The notes: generated by a model from the sequence alone, not told the origin. 64,000 nucleotides of DNA from Neorhizobium galegae (GCF_017877135.1 NZ_JAGIPH010000001.1:744001-808000), one strand, 5' to 3'. Shown: positions 45,396 through 55,033, counted from the first letter of the stretch. A program made the numbers and translations.

Positions 45396-46946
45396 GTGAA
45401 TACAGGCTCCGACATCGGCAGTGACCGACCGCAGAAGGCGCGCACCCCAAAGGCCCGCACGGCGACGCTCGACAAGGATCTCGACAAGATCAGCTCGGTC
45501 GAGGATGCCTCCAAGCACCTCGGCCGGCGGCTTGCGGGATCGGGTGCCGGCTTTCTGTTTCTGCTGGCGGTGATGATCTTCACGCTCGCCTCCACCGCCG
45601 GCCATCCGGATACGCTGGTGGCGATTGCAGCGGCCGTTCTTGCCGGCTACATGGCCATGAACATCGGCGCCAATGACGTGGCCAACAATATTGGCGCTGC
45701 CGTCGGCTCCAAGGCCCTCAGCCTCGGGCTCGGCCTTGCCCTTGCTGCCGTCTGCGAAGTTGCCGGCGCGCTCATTGCCGGAAACAAGGTCGCGGGCACC
45801 ATCGCCAACGGCATTCTCTATGCGGACCGCGTGGCAAACCCGGATCTCTTCGTCTGGGCGATGATGGCAGCACTGCTTGCCGCCGCGATCTGGATCAACA
45901 TTGCCACCTGGATCAGCGCGCCGGTATCGACCACCCATGCCATTGTCGGCGGCGTCATGGGGGCCGGCATTGCCGCCGCCGGTGTCAGTGCCGTCAACTG
46001 GACGGTGCTGGCCGGCATCGCCACCAGCTGGGTCGTCTCCCCGCTTCTCGGGGCCGCGGTGGCGGTTGCCATGCTCGCCTTCATCAAGACCTTCATCATC
46101 TATACGCCCGACAAGATTGCCGCCGCCCGCCGCTGGGTGCCGGTGCTGATCGGCGTCATGGCCGGCTCCTTTGCCGCCTATCTGATGCTGATGCTGCCGA
46201 TAGAAATCCTGAGCGTTGCCCTGCCGCAGGCGCTTTTGGTCGGCCTTGCCTTCGGCGCAACAGTGACCCTCATGTCCCGCCCGCTGGTCAGGCGCCAGTC
46301 GGAGGGTCTGGACAACCGCAACCAGTCGCTGCGCAAGCTCTTCCAGCTGCCGCTGATCTTTTCGGCCGCCCTTCTCTCCTTTGCCCATGGCGCCAATGAC
46401 GTGGCCAACGCCATCGGACCGCTGGCCGCCATCATCGGCACGCTGAACGACGGCCCGCTGGTGGCCGATGCCCCGCTGCCGCTCTGGGAACTGCTGATCG
46501 GCGGCCTTGGCATTTCCATGGGCCTGCTGCTGTTCGGACCAAAGCTGATCCTGCTGGTCGGCAAGGAAATCACCAAACTCAACCCGATGCGGGCCTATTG
46601 CGTGGCGCTGTCTTCGGCCGTCACCGTCATCCTTGCCTCCTCCATCGGCGCCCCGGTCAGCTCCACCCATATCGCGGTGGGCGCCGTCTTCGGCGTCGGA
46701 CTGTTTCGCGAATGGCACCACCGGCATTCGAACCAGCGCAAGGCCTATCTCGCCCAGATCGCGCCGGGCGGCGGTGAGGGTTTGGAAAAGCCGGTCGGCG
46801 AGGTCAACACGGCCGAATTGCGAAGGCGTTACCTGGTGCGCCGGTCGCATCTGCTCACCATTGTCGGCGCCTGGACGATTACCGTTCCCGTGTCCGGAGC
46901 CCTTGCGGCGCTCATTGCGATGCTTATGTTCCGCCTGTTCGTGTAA
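45396..46946 (+). CDS. inorganic phosphate transporter, Pit family
   Basis: A 516-residue inner-membrane low-affinity phosphate (metal-phosphate/proton) symporter. The duplicated family signature is present: GANDVANNIGAAVGS near residue 90 and GANDVANAIGPLAAI near residue 335. STTHAIVGGVMG and SSTHIAVGAVFG are also repeated. About 11-12 membrane segments are visible, with a charged N-terminal tail of about 45 residues. The start is GTG at 45396. PhoU-like or pap genes often precede pit in rhizobia, but none is seen here. rsmE follows 44 bases downstream. Confidence 0.93.
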   Translation: MNTGSDIGSDRPQKARTPKARTATLDKDLDKISSVEDASKHLGRRLAGSGAGFLFLLAVMIFTLASTAGHPDTLVAIAAAVLAGYMAMNIGANDVANNIGAAVGSKALSLGLGLALAAVCEVAGALIAGNKVAGTIANGILYADRVANPDLFVWAMMAALLAAAIWINIATWISAPVSTTHAIVGGVMGAGIAAAGVSAVNWTVLAGIATSWVVSPLLGAAVAVAMLAFIKTFIIYTPDKIAAARRWVPVLIGVMAGSFAAYLMLMLPIEILSVALPQALLVGLAFGATVTLMSRPLVRRQSEGLDNRNQSLRKLFQLPLIFSAALLSFAHGANDVANAIGPLAAIIGTLNDGPLVADAPLPLWELLIGGLGISMGLLLFGPKLILLVGKEITKLNPMRAYCVALSSAVTVILASSIGAPVSSTHIAVGAVFGVGLFREWHHRHSNQRKAYLAQIAPGGGEGLEKPVGEVNTAELRRRYLVRRSHLLTIVGAWTITVPVSGALAALIAMLMFRLFV

Positions 46947-46990
46947 CCGCACGGCTTTGAATAAAACGACACCTGAACGGGGCATTCCGG

Positions 46991-47728
46991 ATGCGCGCCA
47001 ATTTCCGCATGCAGCGGCTTTTCATCGACACGCCGCTCTCGGCCGGTCTGGCCCTGGAGGCAACGAGCGACCACTTCAACTATCTCGTCAACGTGCTGCG
47101 CATGGCCGAAGGCGACGAGGTTCTTGTGTTCAACGGCCATGACGGCGAATGGCGGGCACGACTTCTTCTTCCGACCCGCAAGAAGTTGCTGCTTCAGCCG
47201 TTCGAGCAGACGCGGCCGCAATCGCCCCTTTCCGACCTGCATTATCTGTTCGCGCCGCTGAAGGTCGGCCGGCTGGATTATCTCGTGCAGAAGGCGGTGG
47301 AGATGGGGACCGGCCTGTTGCAGCCGGTGATGACCCAGCATGTGCAGGGCAAGATCACCAGCCTGGAGCGGCTTCAGGCCAATGTGGTGGAGGCGGCCGA
47401 GCAATGCGGCGTGCTGGCCGTGCCGCAGGTGACGGCACCGGTGAAGCTCAAAGATCTCTTCGACACCTGGCCCGCCGACCGGCGCATCATCTTTTGCGAC
47501 GAGGGCGAGGAAAGCCAGAACCCGCTGCCGATCCTCAACGAGATCAGGGAGCGCAAGCTGGCGCTGCTGATCGGCCCGGAAGGCGGGTTTTCTGAAGAAG
47601 AGCGGACACTGCTGCGCAGCCTGGCCTTCGTGACCGCCATTCCGCTCGGGCCGCGCATCCTCAGGGCCGATACCGCAGCGGTGGCAGCCCTTGCACTCGT
47701 GCAGGCCACAATCGGCGACTGGCGATGA
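46991..47728 (+). CDS. rsmE: 16S rRNA (uracil(1498)-N(3))-methyltransferase RsmE
   Basis: A 245-residue SPOUT-class methyltransferase acting on U1498 of 16S rRNA. The N-terminal PUA-like domain includes [20 protein letters not shown], and the C-terminal knot region has [13 protein letters not shown] and [16 protein letters not shown], the SAM-binding knot. It starts [11 protein letters not shown]. It is 44 bases downstream of pit. A perfect 9-bp hairpin (47811-47833) in the gap to gshA may end its transcript. Confidence 0.95.
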   Translation: MRANFRMQRLFIDTPLSAGLALEATSDHFNYLVNVLRMAEGDEVLVFNGHDGEWRARLLLPTRKKLLLQPFEQTRPQSPLSDLHYLFAPLKVGRLDYLVQKAVEMGTGLLQPVMTQHVQGKITSLERLQANVVEAAEQCGVLAVPQVTAPVKLKDLFDTWPADRRIIFCDEGEESQNPLPILNEIRERKLALLIGPEGGFSEEERTLLRSLAFVTAIPLGPRILRADTAAVAALALVQATIGDWR

Positions 47729-47810
47729 CGGGGCGAGAACGAAGACGCGTGCCGACACACTTCAGAGAAATTCACTTGCGCCGCCGCTAGATCCGGTACA
47801 AGCAGCATTC

Positions 47811-47833
47811 CCGAAGGCGATTGCCGCCTTCGG
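47811..47833 (+). other. GC hairpin upstream of gshA
   Basis: CCGAAGGCG (47811-47819) pairs perfectly with CGCCTTCGG (47825-47833) across a 5-base loop. No T run follows. It could be a weak terminator for rsmE or a structure in the gshA leader, 47 bases before the gshA start. Confidence 0.55.
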
Positions 47834-47880
47834 ACCGTGCCCCACTTTCAAGAGCCCGTATCCCAGACAAGGTCGACTTC

Positions 47881-49254
47881 ATGGCCCGCGACACCACCGA
47901 TCACACCCCCCTTACCTCCGTCTCGGAGATGGCCGACTATCTGGCCGGGGGCTGCAAGCCGGAAAACAGCTTCCGCATCGGCACAGAGCACGAGAAATTC
48001 GCCTTTTTCCAGAAGGACCACACGCCGGTTCCCTATTTCGGCGAGGCCAGCATTTCAGCGCTCCTGAAGGGCATGCAGCAGAAGCTCGGCTGGGAGCCGA
48101 TCATGGATGGCGACAACATCATCGGGCTCGGCGAGACCGGCGGCATGGGGGCAATCTCCATCGAGCCGGGTGGCCAGTTCGAGCTGTCGGGCGCCCCGCT
48201 TGAAACGCTGCATGAGACCTGTCGCGAATCCAACCAGCATCTGGCCGTGCTGCGCGAAGTGGCCGAGCCCATGGGCATCCGCTTCCTCGGCATCGGCGGC
48301 AGCCCGAAATGGACGCTTGCCGAAACGCCGGTCATGCCGAAATCCCGCTACAAGATCATGACCCGCTACATGCCGAAGGTCGGCCGCCACGGGCTGGACA
48401 TGATGTACCGCACCTGCACCATCCAGGTGAACCTCGACTTTGCCTCCGAAGCCGACATGGCGCGCAAGATGCAGCTGTCGCTCAAGCTGCAGCCGCTGTC
48501 GACGGCACTGTTTGCCGCCTCGCCCTTTACCGAGGGAAAGCCGAACGGGCTTCTGTCCTGGCGCGGCGAGATCTGGCGCGATACGGACAATGCTCGCGGC
48601 GGGCTGATGCCGAAGGCGTTCGAGCCCGGCTTCGGTTTCGAGACCTATGTGGAATGGGCGCTCGACGTGCCGATGTATTTCATCGTGCGCGACGGCAAAT
48701 ATCATGACTGCACCCACATCACCTTCCGCCAGTTCATGGCCGGCGGGCTGAAGGGCGAGGTTGCCGACTGGCAGCCGACGCTCGGCGACTGGACGAACCA
48801 TCTGGGCACGCTGTTTCCGGATGTGCGGCTGAAGCGCTACCTCGAAATGCGCGGCGCAGACGGTGGCCCGTGGCGGCGCATCTGCGCGCTTCCGGCCTTC
48901 TGGGTGGGTCTTCTGTACGACGATGCGGCGATGAGTGCCGCCGAAGAGGTCACCCGCGACTGGACCTATCAGGATGTGCTGGCGCTGCGCGATGCGGTGC
49001 CGGCCGGCGGCCTTGCCGCAACGATTGCCGGCCGCCCGCTGATGGAGGTCGCCCGCGACATCGTCGCCATCTCCCGGCAGGGCCTGAAGGCCCGCAACCG
49101 CCTGAACGGCGACGGCGCCGACGAAACGCTGTTCCTCCAGCCTCTGGAAGAAATCCTCGCCAAGAAGAAGGTGCTGGCGCAAGAACTTCTGTCGCTCTAC
49201 GAGGGCCGCTGGAACGGCTCCGTCGAGCCGGTTTTCGAGGAATACCAGTATTGA
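47881..49254 (+). CDS. gshA: glutamate-cysteine ligase (plant-type)
   Basis: A 457-residue ATP-dependent ligase making gamma-glutamylcysteine, the first step of glutathione synthesis. The sequence fits the class II 'plant-type' GCL used by alphaproteobacteria: FRIGTEHEKFAFF near residue 32, ISIEPGGQFELSGAP, MTRYMPKVGRHGLDMMYRTC and VNLDFASEADM. The ATG at 47881 (MARDTTDHTPLTSVSEMADY) is the family start. It follows rsmE by 152 bases and precedes the DUF937 gene by 114 bases. Confidence 0.96.
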   Translation: MARDTTDHTPLTSVSEMADYLAGGCKPENSFRIGTEHEKFAFFQKDHTPVPYFGEASISALLKGMQQKLGWEPIMDGDNIIGLGETGGMGAISIEPGGQFELSGAPLETLHETCRESNQHLAVLREVAEPMGIRFLGIGGSPKWTLAETPVMPKSRYKIMTRYMPKVGRHGLDMMYRTCTIQVNLDFASEADMARKMQLSLKLQPLSTALFAASPFTEGKPNGLLSWRGEIWRDTDNARGGLMPKAFEPGFGFETYVEWALDVPMYFIVRDGKYHDCTHITFRQFMAGGLKGEVADWQPTLGDWTNHLGTLFPDVRLKRYLEMRGADGGPWRRICALPAFWVGLLYDDAAMSAAEEVTRDWTYQDVLALRDAVPAGGLAATIAGRPLMEVARDIVAISRQGLKARNRLNGDGADETLFLQPLEEILAKKKVLAQELLSLYEGRWNGSVEPVFEEYQY

Positions 49255-49368
49255 GCGTCACGCCTTCCCGGCGCGGGACAGTTTAAAGCTGAACAAACCG
49301 GTTCCGTCCCGGATTTTTCCAGTTATAGTGGCTGGACAAAAGGGGATTCCAGAAAGGAGCCGGTGACG

Positions 49369-50262
49369 ATGCTGCCGCTGTTCGACATGATGCTGAAGGC
49401 GCAGAACGGCGCCGCAATGGACACTCTGGCCAAGCAGTTCAATCTGGCACAGGAGCAGGCGGCACAGGCGATGGCGGCGCTCCTGCCGGCCTTCTCCTCC
49501 GGCCTTAAGCGCTCCAGCAGCAATCCGTATGATTTCAGCGCGCTGATGAGCGGCATGTTTTCCGGCGCCTATGGCAAATATTTCGAAGACATCAACAAGG
49601 CGTTCACGCCGCAGGGCATGGCCGACGGCAATGCGGTTCTGGAACGCCTGTTCGGCTCCAAGGACGTTTCGCGCGCGATTGCGGCGCAGGCCGCACAACT
49701 CACCGGCATCGGCCAGGACGTGCTGAAGCAGATGATGCCGGCCATGGCCGACACGATCATGGGCGGCCTCTTCAAGCAGATGACCGGACAGGTCGGCACG
49801 AACCCGTTTTCGCCGGAAGCCTTGGGCCAGGCAACGCAGCAATGGCTGCAGGCGATCGGTTTCCAGGCCAAGCCCAAGCCGCAGCCGGCGACCATCCCGT
49901 TCGACAACCCGATGTTCCAGGCCATGCGCAGCCTGTGGGGGCTGGAAAAGCCCGCAGACGCGCCAGCGCCGAGCAACCCTTTCACCGACAATCCGTTTGC
50001 CAAGGCCTTCCAGGACATGATGAGCGGCAGTTTCTCCACGCCCGAGGCGGCCCCTCAACCGGCCAAGGCCGCAGCGCCGAAGGCCGGGGCACCCTCAGCC
50101 CCCACCGGCAAGCCGGAGATCGAAAAGTTTCAAGCCGTTCTCTCCAGCATGTTCGACAGCGGCGTCGAGGTGCAGAAAGCCTACCAGAAGAACATGGAAG
50201 CGATCTTCGAGGGTTATGTGCGCGCGCAACAGGCCGGCGAGGCTCCCAAGGCCTCTGTCTGA
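49369..50262 (+). CDS. DUF937-like hypothetical protein
   Basis: A 297-residue protein beginning MLPLFDMMLKAQNGAAMDTL, with the pattern NLAQEQAAQAMAALLPAFSSGLKR seen in DUF937/YidB-like proteins. It is Ala/Met/Gln-rich and mostly helical, with a Pro/Ala linker at about 220-245 and a C-terminal helix (EVQKAYQKNMEAIFEGY). No membrane segment is evident and the function is unknown. AAAGGAG (49353-49359) lies 9 bases before the ATG at 49369; a GTG at 49363 is too close to it. A TATAGT hexamer near 49324 may be its -10. Confidence 0.75.
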   Translation: MLPLFDMMLKAQNGAAMDTLAKQFNLAQEQAAQAMAALLPAFSSGLKRSSSNPYDFSALMSGMFSGAYGKYFEDINKAFTPQGMADGNAVLERLFGSKDVSRAIAAQAAQLTGIGQDVLKQMMPAMADTIMGGLFKQMTGQVGTNPFSPEALGQATQQWLQAIGFQAKPKPQPATIPFDNPMFQAMRSLWGLEKPADAPAPSNPFTDNPFAKAFQDMMSGSFSTPEAAPQPAKAAAPKAGAPSAPTGKPEIEKFQAVLSSMFDSGVEVQKAYQKNMEAIFEGYVRAQQAGEAPKASV

Positions 50263-50294
50263 TCTCTTCAGTCGACGGTCGCAAATGTGGACAT

Positions 50295-50326
50295 AAAAAA
50301 GCCCGGCGCGGATAAACCGGCCGGGC
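50295..50326 (-). terminator. Rho-independent terminator of the DUF1127 gene
   Basis: On the minus strand, gcccggc (50326-50320) pairs with gccgggc (50307-50301), followed by six T (50300-50295). It lies 44 bases after the DUF1127 stop and between convergent genes. Confidence 0.85.
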
Positions 50327-50369
50327 AAGTATGCAGGGCGATTGGCGTTTACCCTGCGGGGAAAACAGG

Positions 50370-50681
50370 TCAGGGGCGGCTTTGCCCCCAAGGCGCGCGC
50401 CGGCCGCGCAGGCGGGCATGCGGCGGCAGAAGCGCATGCGGATCCTGCAACAGGCCGGACTGGCTCATGGCGCGTTCGACCTCCAGCCGCGTCAGGCCGA
50501 TGTCGAACAGCTGGTGATCTTCAAGCTCGCAGATATGCGTCAGCGCCCGGCGGTTGCGAAGCGCACGAAGAACGGTTTTGCTCCAGTCCGCGGCAGAGGC
50601 GATCACATCGGCAAAAAGGCGCACATTGCCTTTCCGGGTGACGGAAAGAGTGCGGGTCATGGTCCGTTCAGTCGTGCTCAT
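50370..50681 (-). CDS. DUF1127 domain-containing small protein
   Basis: A 103-residue protein with the DUF1127 motif at about residues 40-75 (LRNRRALTHICELEDHQLFD then IGLTRLEVERAM). The flanking termini are basic. Small DUF1127 proteins are abundant in rhizobia and some have been tied to RNA or phosphate/carbon regulation, but this one is not characterised by sequence. AAAGGAAG precedes the ATG. It is divergent from the LysR gene (199 bases), a typical arrangement for a LysR target, and has its own terminator. Confidence 0.88.
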   Translation of the reverse strand: MSTTERTMTRTLSVTRKGNVRLFADVIASAADWSKTVLRALRNRRALTHICELEDHQLFDIGLTRLEVERAMSQSGLLQDPHALLPPHARLRGRRAPWGQSRP

Positions 50682-50855
50682 GGGAACTTCCTTTCTTCAG
50701 GCACGAAAATTCATTCCTTAAACAGTGTCAGGCCGCCCGCATCGGGCTGCCGTATCCGAAAAGGAAGGCAGGGACGACGCTTTTCAAAAGCGCCCTCTGT
50801 TTGGCTTTGCCCTTGCGTTATGCGAATTCTCCATTGATCAGTCCAACGAATGTTT

Positions 50856-50866
50856 CTAATGATTAG
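50856..50866. promoter_or_regulatory. short dyad CTAATGATTAG upstream of the LysR gene
   Basis: A perfect CTAAT-G-ATTAG inverted repeat lies 14 bases before the LysR start in an otherwise AT-richer intergenic region. It could be part of a LysR autoregulatory site or a -10 region; the assignment is tentative. Confidence 0.35.
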
Positions 50867-50880
50867 CATCAACCTCACTG

Positions 50881-51849
50881 ATGGATGTGTCGCCGATGTC
50901 TGCTCCCCTTGATACTGACCAGTTGCAAACCTTCGTCGCCATCGTGGACAGCGGCAGCTTCACCAAGGCCGCCGACCGCGTGTTCAAGACGCAAAGCGCC
51001 GTTTCCATGCAGATGCGAAGGCTTGAGGAACGGGTGGGCAAGCAGCTGTTTACCAAGGACGGGCGCGGCAACCGGCTGACGCTGGAGGGTGAAAAGCTCT
51101 TGAACTATGCCCGCCGCATTATCCGGCTGAACAACGAGGCCATTGCCGCCTTCGACGACAACCGGCTGGAGGGGACGCTGCGCATCGGCACGCCCGACGA
51201 TTATGCCGACCGCTACATGCCTGAGATCATCGGGCGTTTTGCAAAAACCCATCCGAATGTCGAGCTGTTCATTGTCTGCGAACCCTCGGTGGATCTGGCG
51301 GAAAAGATGGCGCGGGGCGAGCTGGACATCGCGCTTGTGACGCATAATCCGCGCGCGCGCCAGTCGGACGTGGTGCGCACCGAGCCGCTCTGCTGGGTGG
51401 CCTCTGCCAATCACCCGCTGCGCGACGACGCACCGGTGCCGCTGGCCGTTGGCCGGCGCGATTGCAACTGGCGCCAGCTTGCCTGTTCGGCGCTCGATGC
51501 CGATGGACGCGAATACCAGATCCTGTTTACCAGCTGGTCGTCGATGGTGGTGGCCTCGGCGGTTCTGGCCGGCATGGCCGTCTCCATCCTGCCCGAATCG
51601 GCCCTTCGTCCCGGCATGAAGGTGCTGTCGCAGTCGGACGGTTTTCCGCCGCTTCCGCCGGTGCAGATCGGCCTGATGAAGCGGCCGGGCCTGTCGCCCT
51701 CGCTGATGACGGCGATCACCGACCATATCACCGCCTGCCTCGACAACATTTCGCCGGCCGTTGCCCCCGACGACCTCGACGGCGACATGAAGGCCTTTGG
51801 CCGGGCTGCCGCCCGCCTGCGCACCGCCCAGATGATGCCGGGCTGGTAA
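50881..51849 (+). CDS. LysR-family transcriptional regulator
   Basis: A 322-residue regulator. The winged-helix DNA-binding domain is residues 10-70 (LDTDQLQTFVAIVDSGSFTK followed by AADRVFKTQSAVSMQMRRLE), then a linker helix and a periplasmic-binding-like effector domain from about 95. Four Cys residues lie in the effector region (near 133, 171, 195 and 202), so redox sensing is possible but unproven. The start may be 50881 or the ATG at 50896 (MSAPLDTDQLQTF). It diverges from the DUF1127 gene, its most likely target besides itself. Confidence 0.9.
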   Translation: MDVSPMSAPLDTDQLQTFVAIVDSGSFTKAADRVFKTQSAVSMQMRRLEERVGKQLFTKDGRGNRLTLEGEKLLNYARRIIRLNNEAIAAFDDNRLEGTLRIGTPDDYADRYMPEIIGRFAKTHPNVELFIVCEPSVDLAEKMARGELDIALVTHNPRARQSDVVRTEPLCWVASANHPLRDDAPVPLAVGRRDCNWRQLACSALDADGREYQILFTSWSSMVVASAVLAGMAVSILPESALRPGMKVLSQSDGFPPLPPVQIGLMKRPGLSPSLMTAITDHITACLDNISPAVAPDDLDGDMKAFGRAAARLRTAQMMPGW

Positions 51850-52284
51850 TCGCCGACCCCCTGCCGTTCGGGACAAGCCGGCCTTCGCAAAAGCGTTTCC
51901 GGCTTAAGCGCCCTGTCGCCTTCCGGTGACCCACGAGCGGACATAAAACCGCACCCACGCATGTTCCGGGCCGATCCCAAGCGATGGACGGCACGCAAGC
52001 AGTGCTTGTAACGTCGTGTCTGAAGGCACCCTCGCCTGACGCGACCGCCGCTCCGCCGAGCTCGGCGCCCCATCACTGTGCCCCTTCCGCACACTCTGCA
52101 ACGCCATACCGCAAATCGCACCCAGGCCATTTACAGCGGATTATTCAGCGTATTATCTAGAATAAAACTTCAACGATTCCCCCAATTTGCACGAATACTA
52201 AATATCAAACCCGGAAAATCTCCGAAATATATTTATATTCGAATAATTTGAGCTCATCGTTGATCAAAAACGAGGGAGGAAGCT
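51850..52284. other. intergenic region and AT-rich leader of the autotransporter gene
   Basis: The first about 290 bases are GC-rich without a supportable gene. From about 52140 to 52260 the sequence drops to about 31% G+C (37 of 120 by hand count), with runs such as ATATATTTATATT. Such a segment likely contains the promoter and could be bound by xenogeneic silencers of the MucR/Ros type. No RNA gene or repeat was recognised. Confidence 0.55.
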
Positions 52285-55026
52285 ATGCATTCATTTTTAT
52301 ATTCGCAGCGTCGCGGACACGATCCTTTATATACGGGATCATATAATTCCTGTGGTAGGCTCGCCCTGCGCCATGCGCTCCTGATGACGACGGTTTGCGT
52401 GCCGCTTTCGCTTCTCGCGCTGGCGGCAGCCGGCGTGCGGACCGCGTCTGCGCAGTCCATCACGGCAACCGGCGATATCAGCCCGACACTACCCGGCCCA
52501 ACCGGCTCCTGGTCGCCGTCCGGCCGGCTCGAAGTGGGTGCAACGAGCACGGGGGCGCTCAGCGTCACGGATGGCGCGACCCTGAACTCGATCGATTCCG
52601 CACTTGGCCTGGCCGCCGGCAGCAACGGAAGCATCACCATCAGCGGACAGGGCTCCACCTGGATCAACCAGGGCGGCATCCTGATGAACGATGTCGGTAC
52701 CAGTTCGCTCACCATCTCGGACGGCGCGCGGATGGAGACCGTCAACGGCAGCCTCGCTATGGGCCCGAATTCAAGCCTCACCATCACCGGCGCCGGCACA
52801 TCGGTCGATCTTGGAACCCTGACCGCAACGGATCCGCCAGACTGGACGAGTGCGGCGGGTTATCTCAGTCTCAACGAGGGAACGGCGACGCTGTCCAATG
52901 GTGCAACCCTGCATGACGATGGTGGTTATGTCGGTGGCGCGGGAGCAAGCTGGGCCGAAATGACCGTGACAGGCCGGGGCACGCATTGGACGAACAGCCT
53001 CAACGTCTATGTCGGCGGCAACGGAAACGGCACTGTCGGTTATGGGCGCCTCACTGTCTCCGACGGCGCCGTGGTATCGGCCCATACCGGCGCGGTCGGC
53101 ACCGATACCGGCTCCTTCGGCGAGATGACGCTGACGGGTGCAGGCACGCGGTTTGAAACCCTGGCGAATGCGCATTTTTCTGGAAACATGCGCGTCGGCT
53201 TCAACGGCAACGGCATCGTGACCGTGACGGATGGCGCAGAACTGCTGGTCAGCAACCAGCTCGATATCGCCACCTATGCCGGCAGCACCGGCACGCTGAA
53301 CATCGGCGCGGCGCAAGGGTCGGCGGCGACCGCAGCCGGCACGATCTCGGTAACCAACGGCATCTATTTCGGCGACGGCACGGCCAAACTGGTGTTCAAC
53401 CACACCAGCGACGCCTATGAATTTGACCAGAAACTGTTCGGAAATGGCGGCGATATCCTGCAGATCGCGGGTACAACCATCTACACCGGCGATGGATCGG
53501 GCTTTACTGGCACAACGCATGTGGAAGGCGGAACGTTCGTGCTGAATAGCACGCTCGGCGGGACGATCGAAATCGGAACAGGCGGCACGCTGAAAGGGTC
53601 AGGCTCCATCGGCGCGATCGAGATTGCCACCGGCTCCACCGTGGCACCGGGCAATTCCATCGGAACGCTCAACACCTCGGGCACCTATGTCCAGCAGGCG
53701 GGCGCACTTTATGAAGTGGAACTCGACCCCACCTCGACGGCCTCGGACCTGATCAATGCGGGCGGCACCGCCACGCTGCAGCCCGGAGCGCTGATCTCCT
53801 GGTCCCGCGGTGCCGCCGGCAGCTTCGTGCCCGGCGCGCAATACACCATCCTGACGGCAGCCGGCGGTCTCACCGGAACCTTCGACTGGTCCGGCTCTCC
53901 CGCCGTTTCAGCCTTCTACGATCTGGTCGATTCCTACGACGCCAACAATGCCTACCTGACTGTCACCCAGACGACGGCGTTTACCGATGCCGCCCAGACA
54001 CCAAACCAGATTGCCACGGGCACGGTTCTGCAATCGCTTGCCAGCACCAACAGCCTGCGGGCAGCCGTCGGTATGACGGCCGATTTCGATGCGGCGCGGG
54101 CTGCTTTCGATCTGGTTTCGGGCGATGTCTTTGCCTCCCTGCGGTCGCAGATGCTGGATCACGCCCGCGTTTCCAGCCAGGCTGCCTTTGCGCGACTTGC
54201 CGATGACGAAGAGGGTTTTTGGGCCACCACCCATGGCGGGCGTCTTTCCCTGTCCAGCGACGGCAATGGCGGCGCAATGGCCGCCAACAGTTTTGACATG
54301 ATCGCCGGCATGGATCGCAGCCTCGGCGACTGGCGCCTTGGCGTGTTGATCTTCGGCGCCACGCAGCATATTTCTGCCGGAGACCGGGACATGACCGGCA
54401 CGCTGAACACCGGCGGACTCGGCGCCTATGCCGGCGCCGACTGGGGTGCAACGGCCTTCGATCTGGCGGCGAGCTTCGGCTACAGCGGCATCGACACCAC
54501 CCGCAACGTGACCATCGGCAGCTTTTCCGATCACCTGACGGGCGATTATGGCGGGCTTTCCGGCCAGGTGTCTGCCCGCCTGTCGCAGCGCATCAGCACG
54601 CCGCAGTTTGACATCGTGCCTTTCGGCGAGGCCATCTACCTGACGGCCTCCACGCGCGACCTGCGTGAAAGCGGCGGCCTTGCCGCCCTGTCTGTCGATG
54701 GCGACACCGATCATGCGCTGATCGCAACGATCGGCACGACGGTTGAAAAGGGCCTGACGCTGGAGGACGGGCGAAAGGCGGATCTGAAGCTGGGGCTGGG
54801 CTGGCAGCATGCCGATGCCGACACGCCCCAATCGCGCAATGCCTTCTCCACCGGCAATGCCTTCACCGTGTCAGGGGTTGCCTTGCCGGAGAATGCGCTG
54901 GCGCTCAATGCAAGCTTCGGTGTTGCCGTCAGCGAGAAGGCAGCGCTCGGGGTGAGCTACAATGGGCTGCTGAGCGGCGACGGCGATGCCCATGCCGTGA
55001 AGATCAACTTTAACAGCCGCTTCTGA
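52285..55026 (+). CDS. autotransporter (type Va secretion) with beta-barrel domain
   Basis: A 913-residue outer-membrane autotransporter. An extended N-terminal region leads into a signal peptide (LALRHALLMTTVCVPLSLLA, cleavage near ASA-QS at residue 57). The passenger (about 58-590) is a repetitive Gly/Thr/Ser-rich beta-helix with recurring TVSDGA, TITGAGT and VGGNGNGTV-like units, as in pertactin-like adhesins. A linker helix region (about 600-640) precedes the 12-stranded barrel (about 645-913), which ends in the required Phe (FNSRF). No protease triad is evident, so an adhesin or surface-structure role is more likely. GGGAGG precedes the ATG. Confidence 0.92.
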   Translation: MHSFLYSQRRGHDPLYTGSYNSCGRLALRHALLMTTVCVPLSLLALAAAGVRTASAQSITATGDISPTLPGPTGSWSPSGRLEVGATSTGALSVTDGATLNSIDSALGLAAGSNGSITISGQGSTWINQGGILMNDVGTSSLTISDGARMETVNGSLAMGPNSSLTITGAGTSVDLGTLTATDPPDWTSAAGYLSLNEGTATLSNGATLHDDGGYVGGAGASWAEMTVTGRGTHWTNSLNVYVGGNGNGTVGYGRLTVSDGAVVSAHTGAVGTDTGSFGEMTLTGAGTRFETLANAHFSGNMRVGFNGNGIVTVTDGAELLVSNQLDIATYAGSTGTLNIGAAQGSAATAAGTISVTNGIYFGDGTAKLVFNHTSDAYEFDQKLFGNGGDILQIAGTTIYTGDGSGFTGTTHVEGGTFVLNSTLGGTIEIGTGGTLKGSGSIGAIEIATGSTVAPGNSIGTLNTSGTYVQQAGALYEVELDPTSTASDLINAGGTATLQPGALISWSRGAAGSFVPGAQYTILTAAGGLTGTFDWSGSPAVSAFYDLVDSYDANNAYLTVTQTTAFTDAAQTPNQIATGTVLQSLASTNSLRAAVGMTADFDAARAAFDLVSGDVFASLRSQMLDHARVSSQAAFARLADDEEGFWATTHGGRLSLSSDGNGGAMAANSFDMIAGMDRSLGDWRLGVLIFGATQHISAGDRDMTGTLNTGGLGAYAGADWGATAFDLAASFGYSGIDTTRNVTIGSFSDHLTGDYGGLSGQVSARLSQRISTPQFDIVPFGEAIYLTASTRDLRESGGLAALSVDGDTDHALIATIGTTVEKGLTLEDGRKADLKLGLGWQHADADTPQSRNAFSTGNAFTVSGVALPENALALNASFGVAVSEKAALGVSYNGLLSGDGDAHAVKINFNSRF

Positions 55027-55033
55027 CGATAAG

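Noticed and set aside
50881-51849. Assignment of the LysR gene as LsrB, the glutathione-linked regulator of rhizobia
   Set aside because: The cysteine positions I can count do not match what I recall for LsrB, so no symbol was given.
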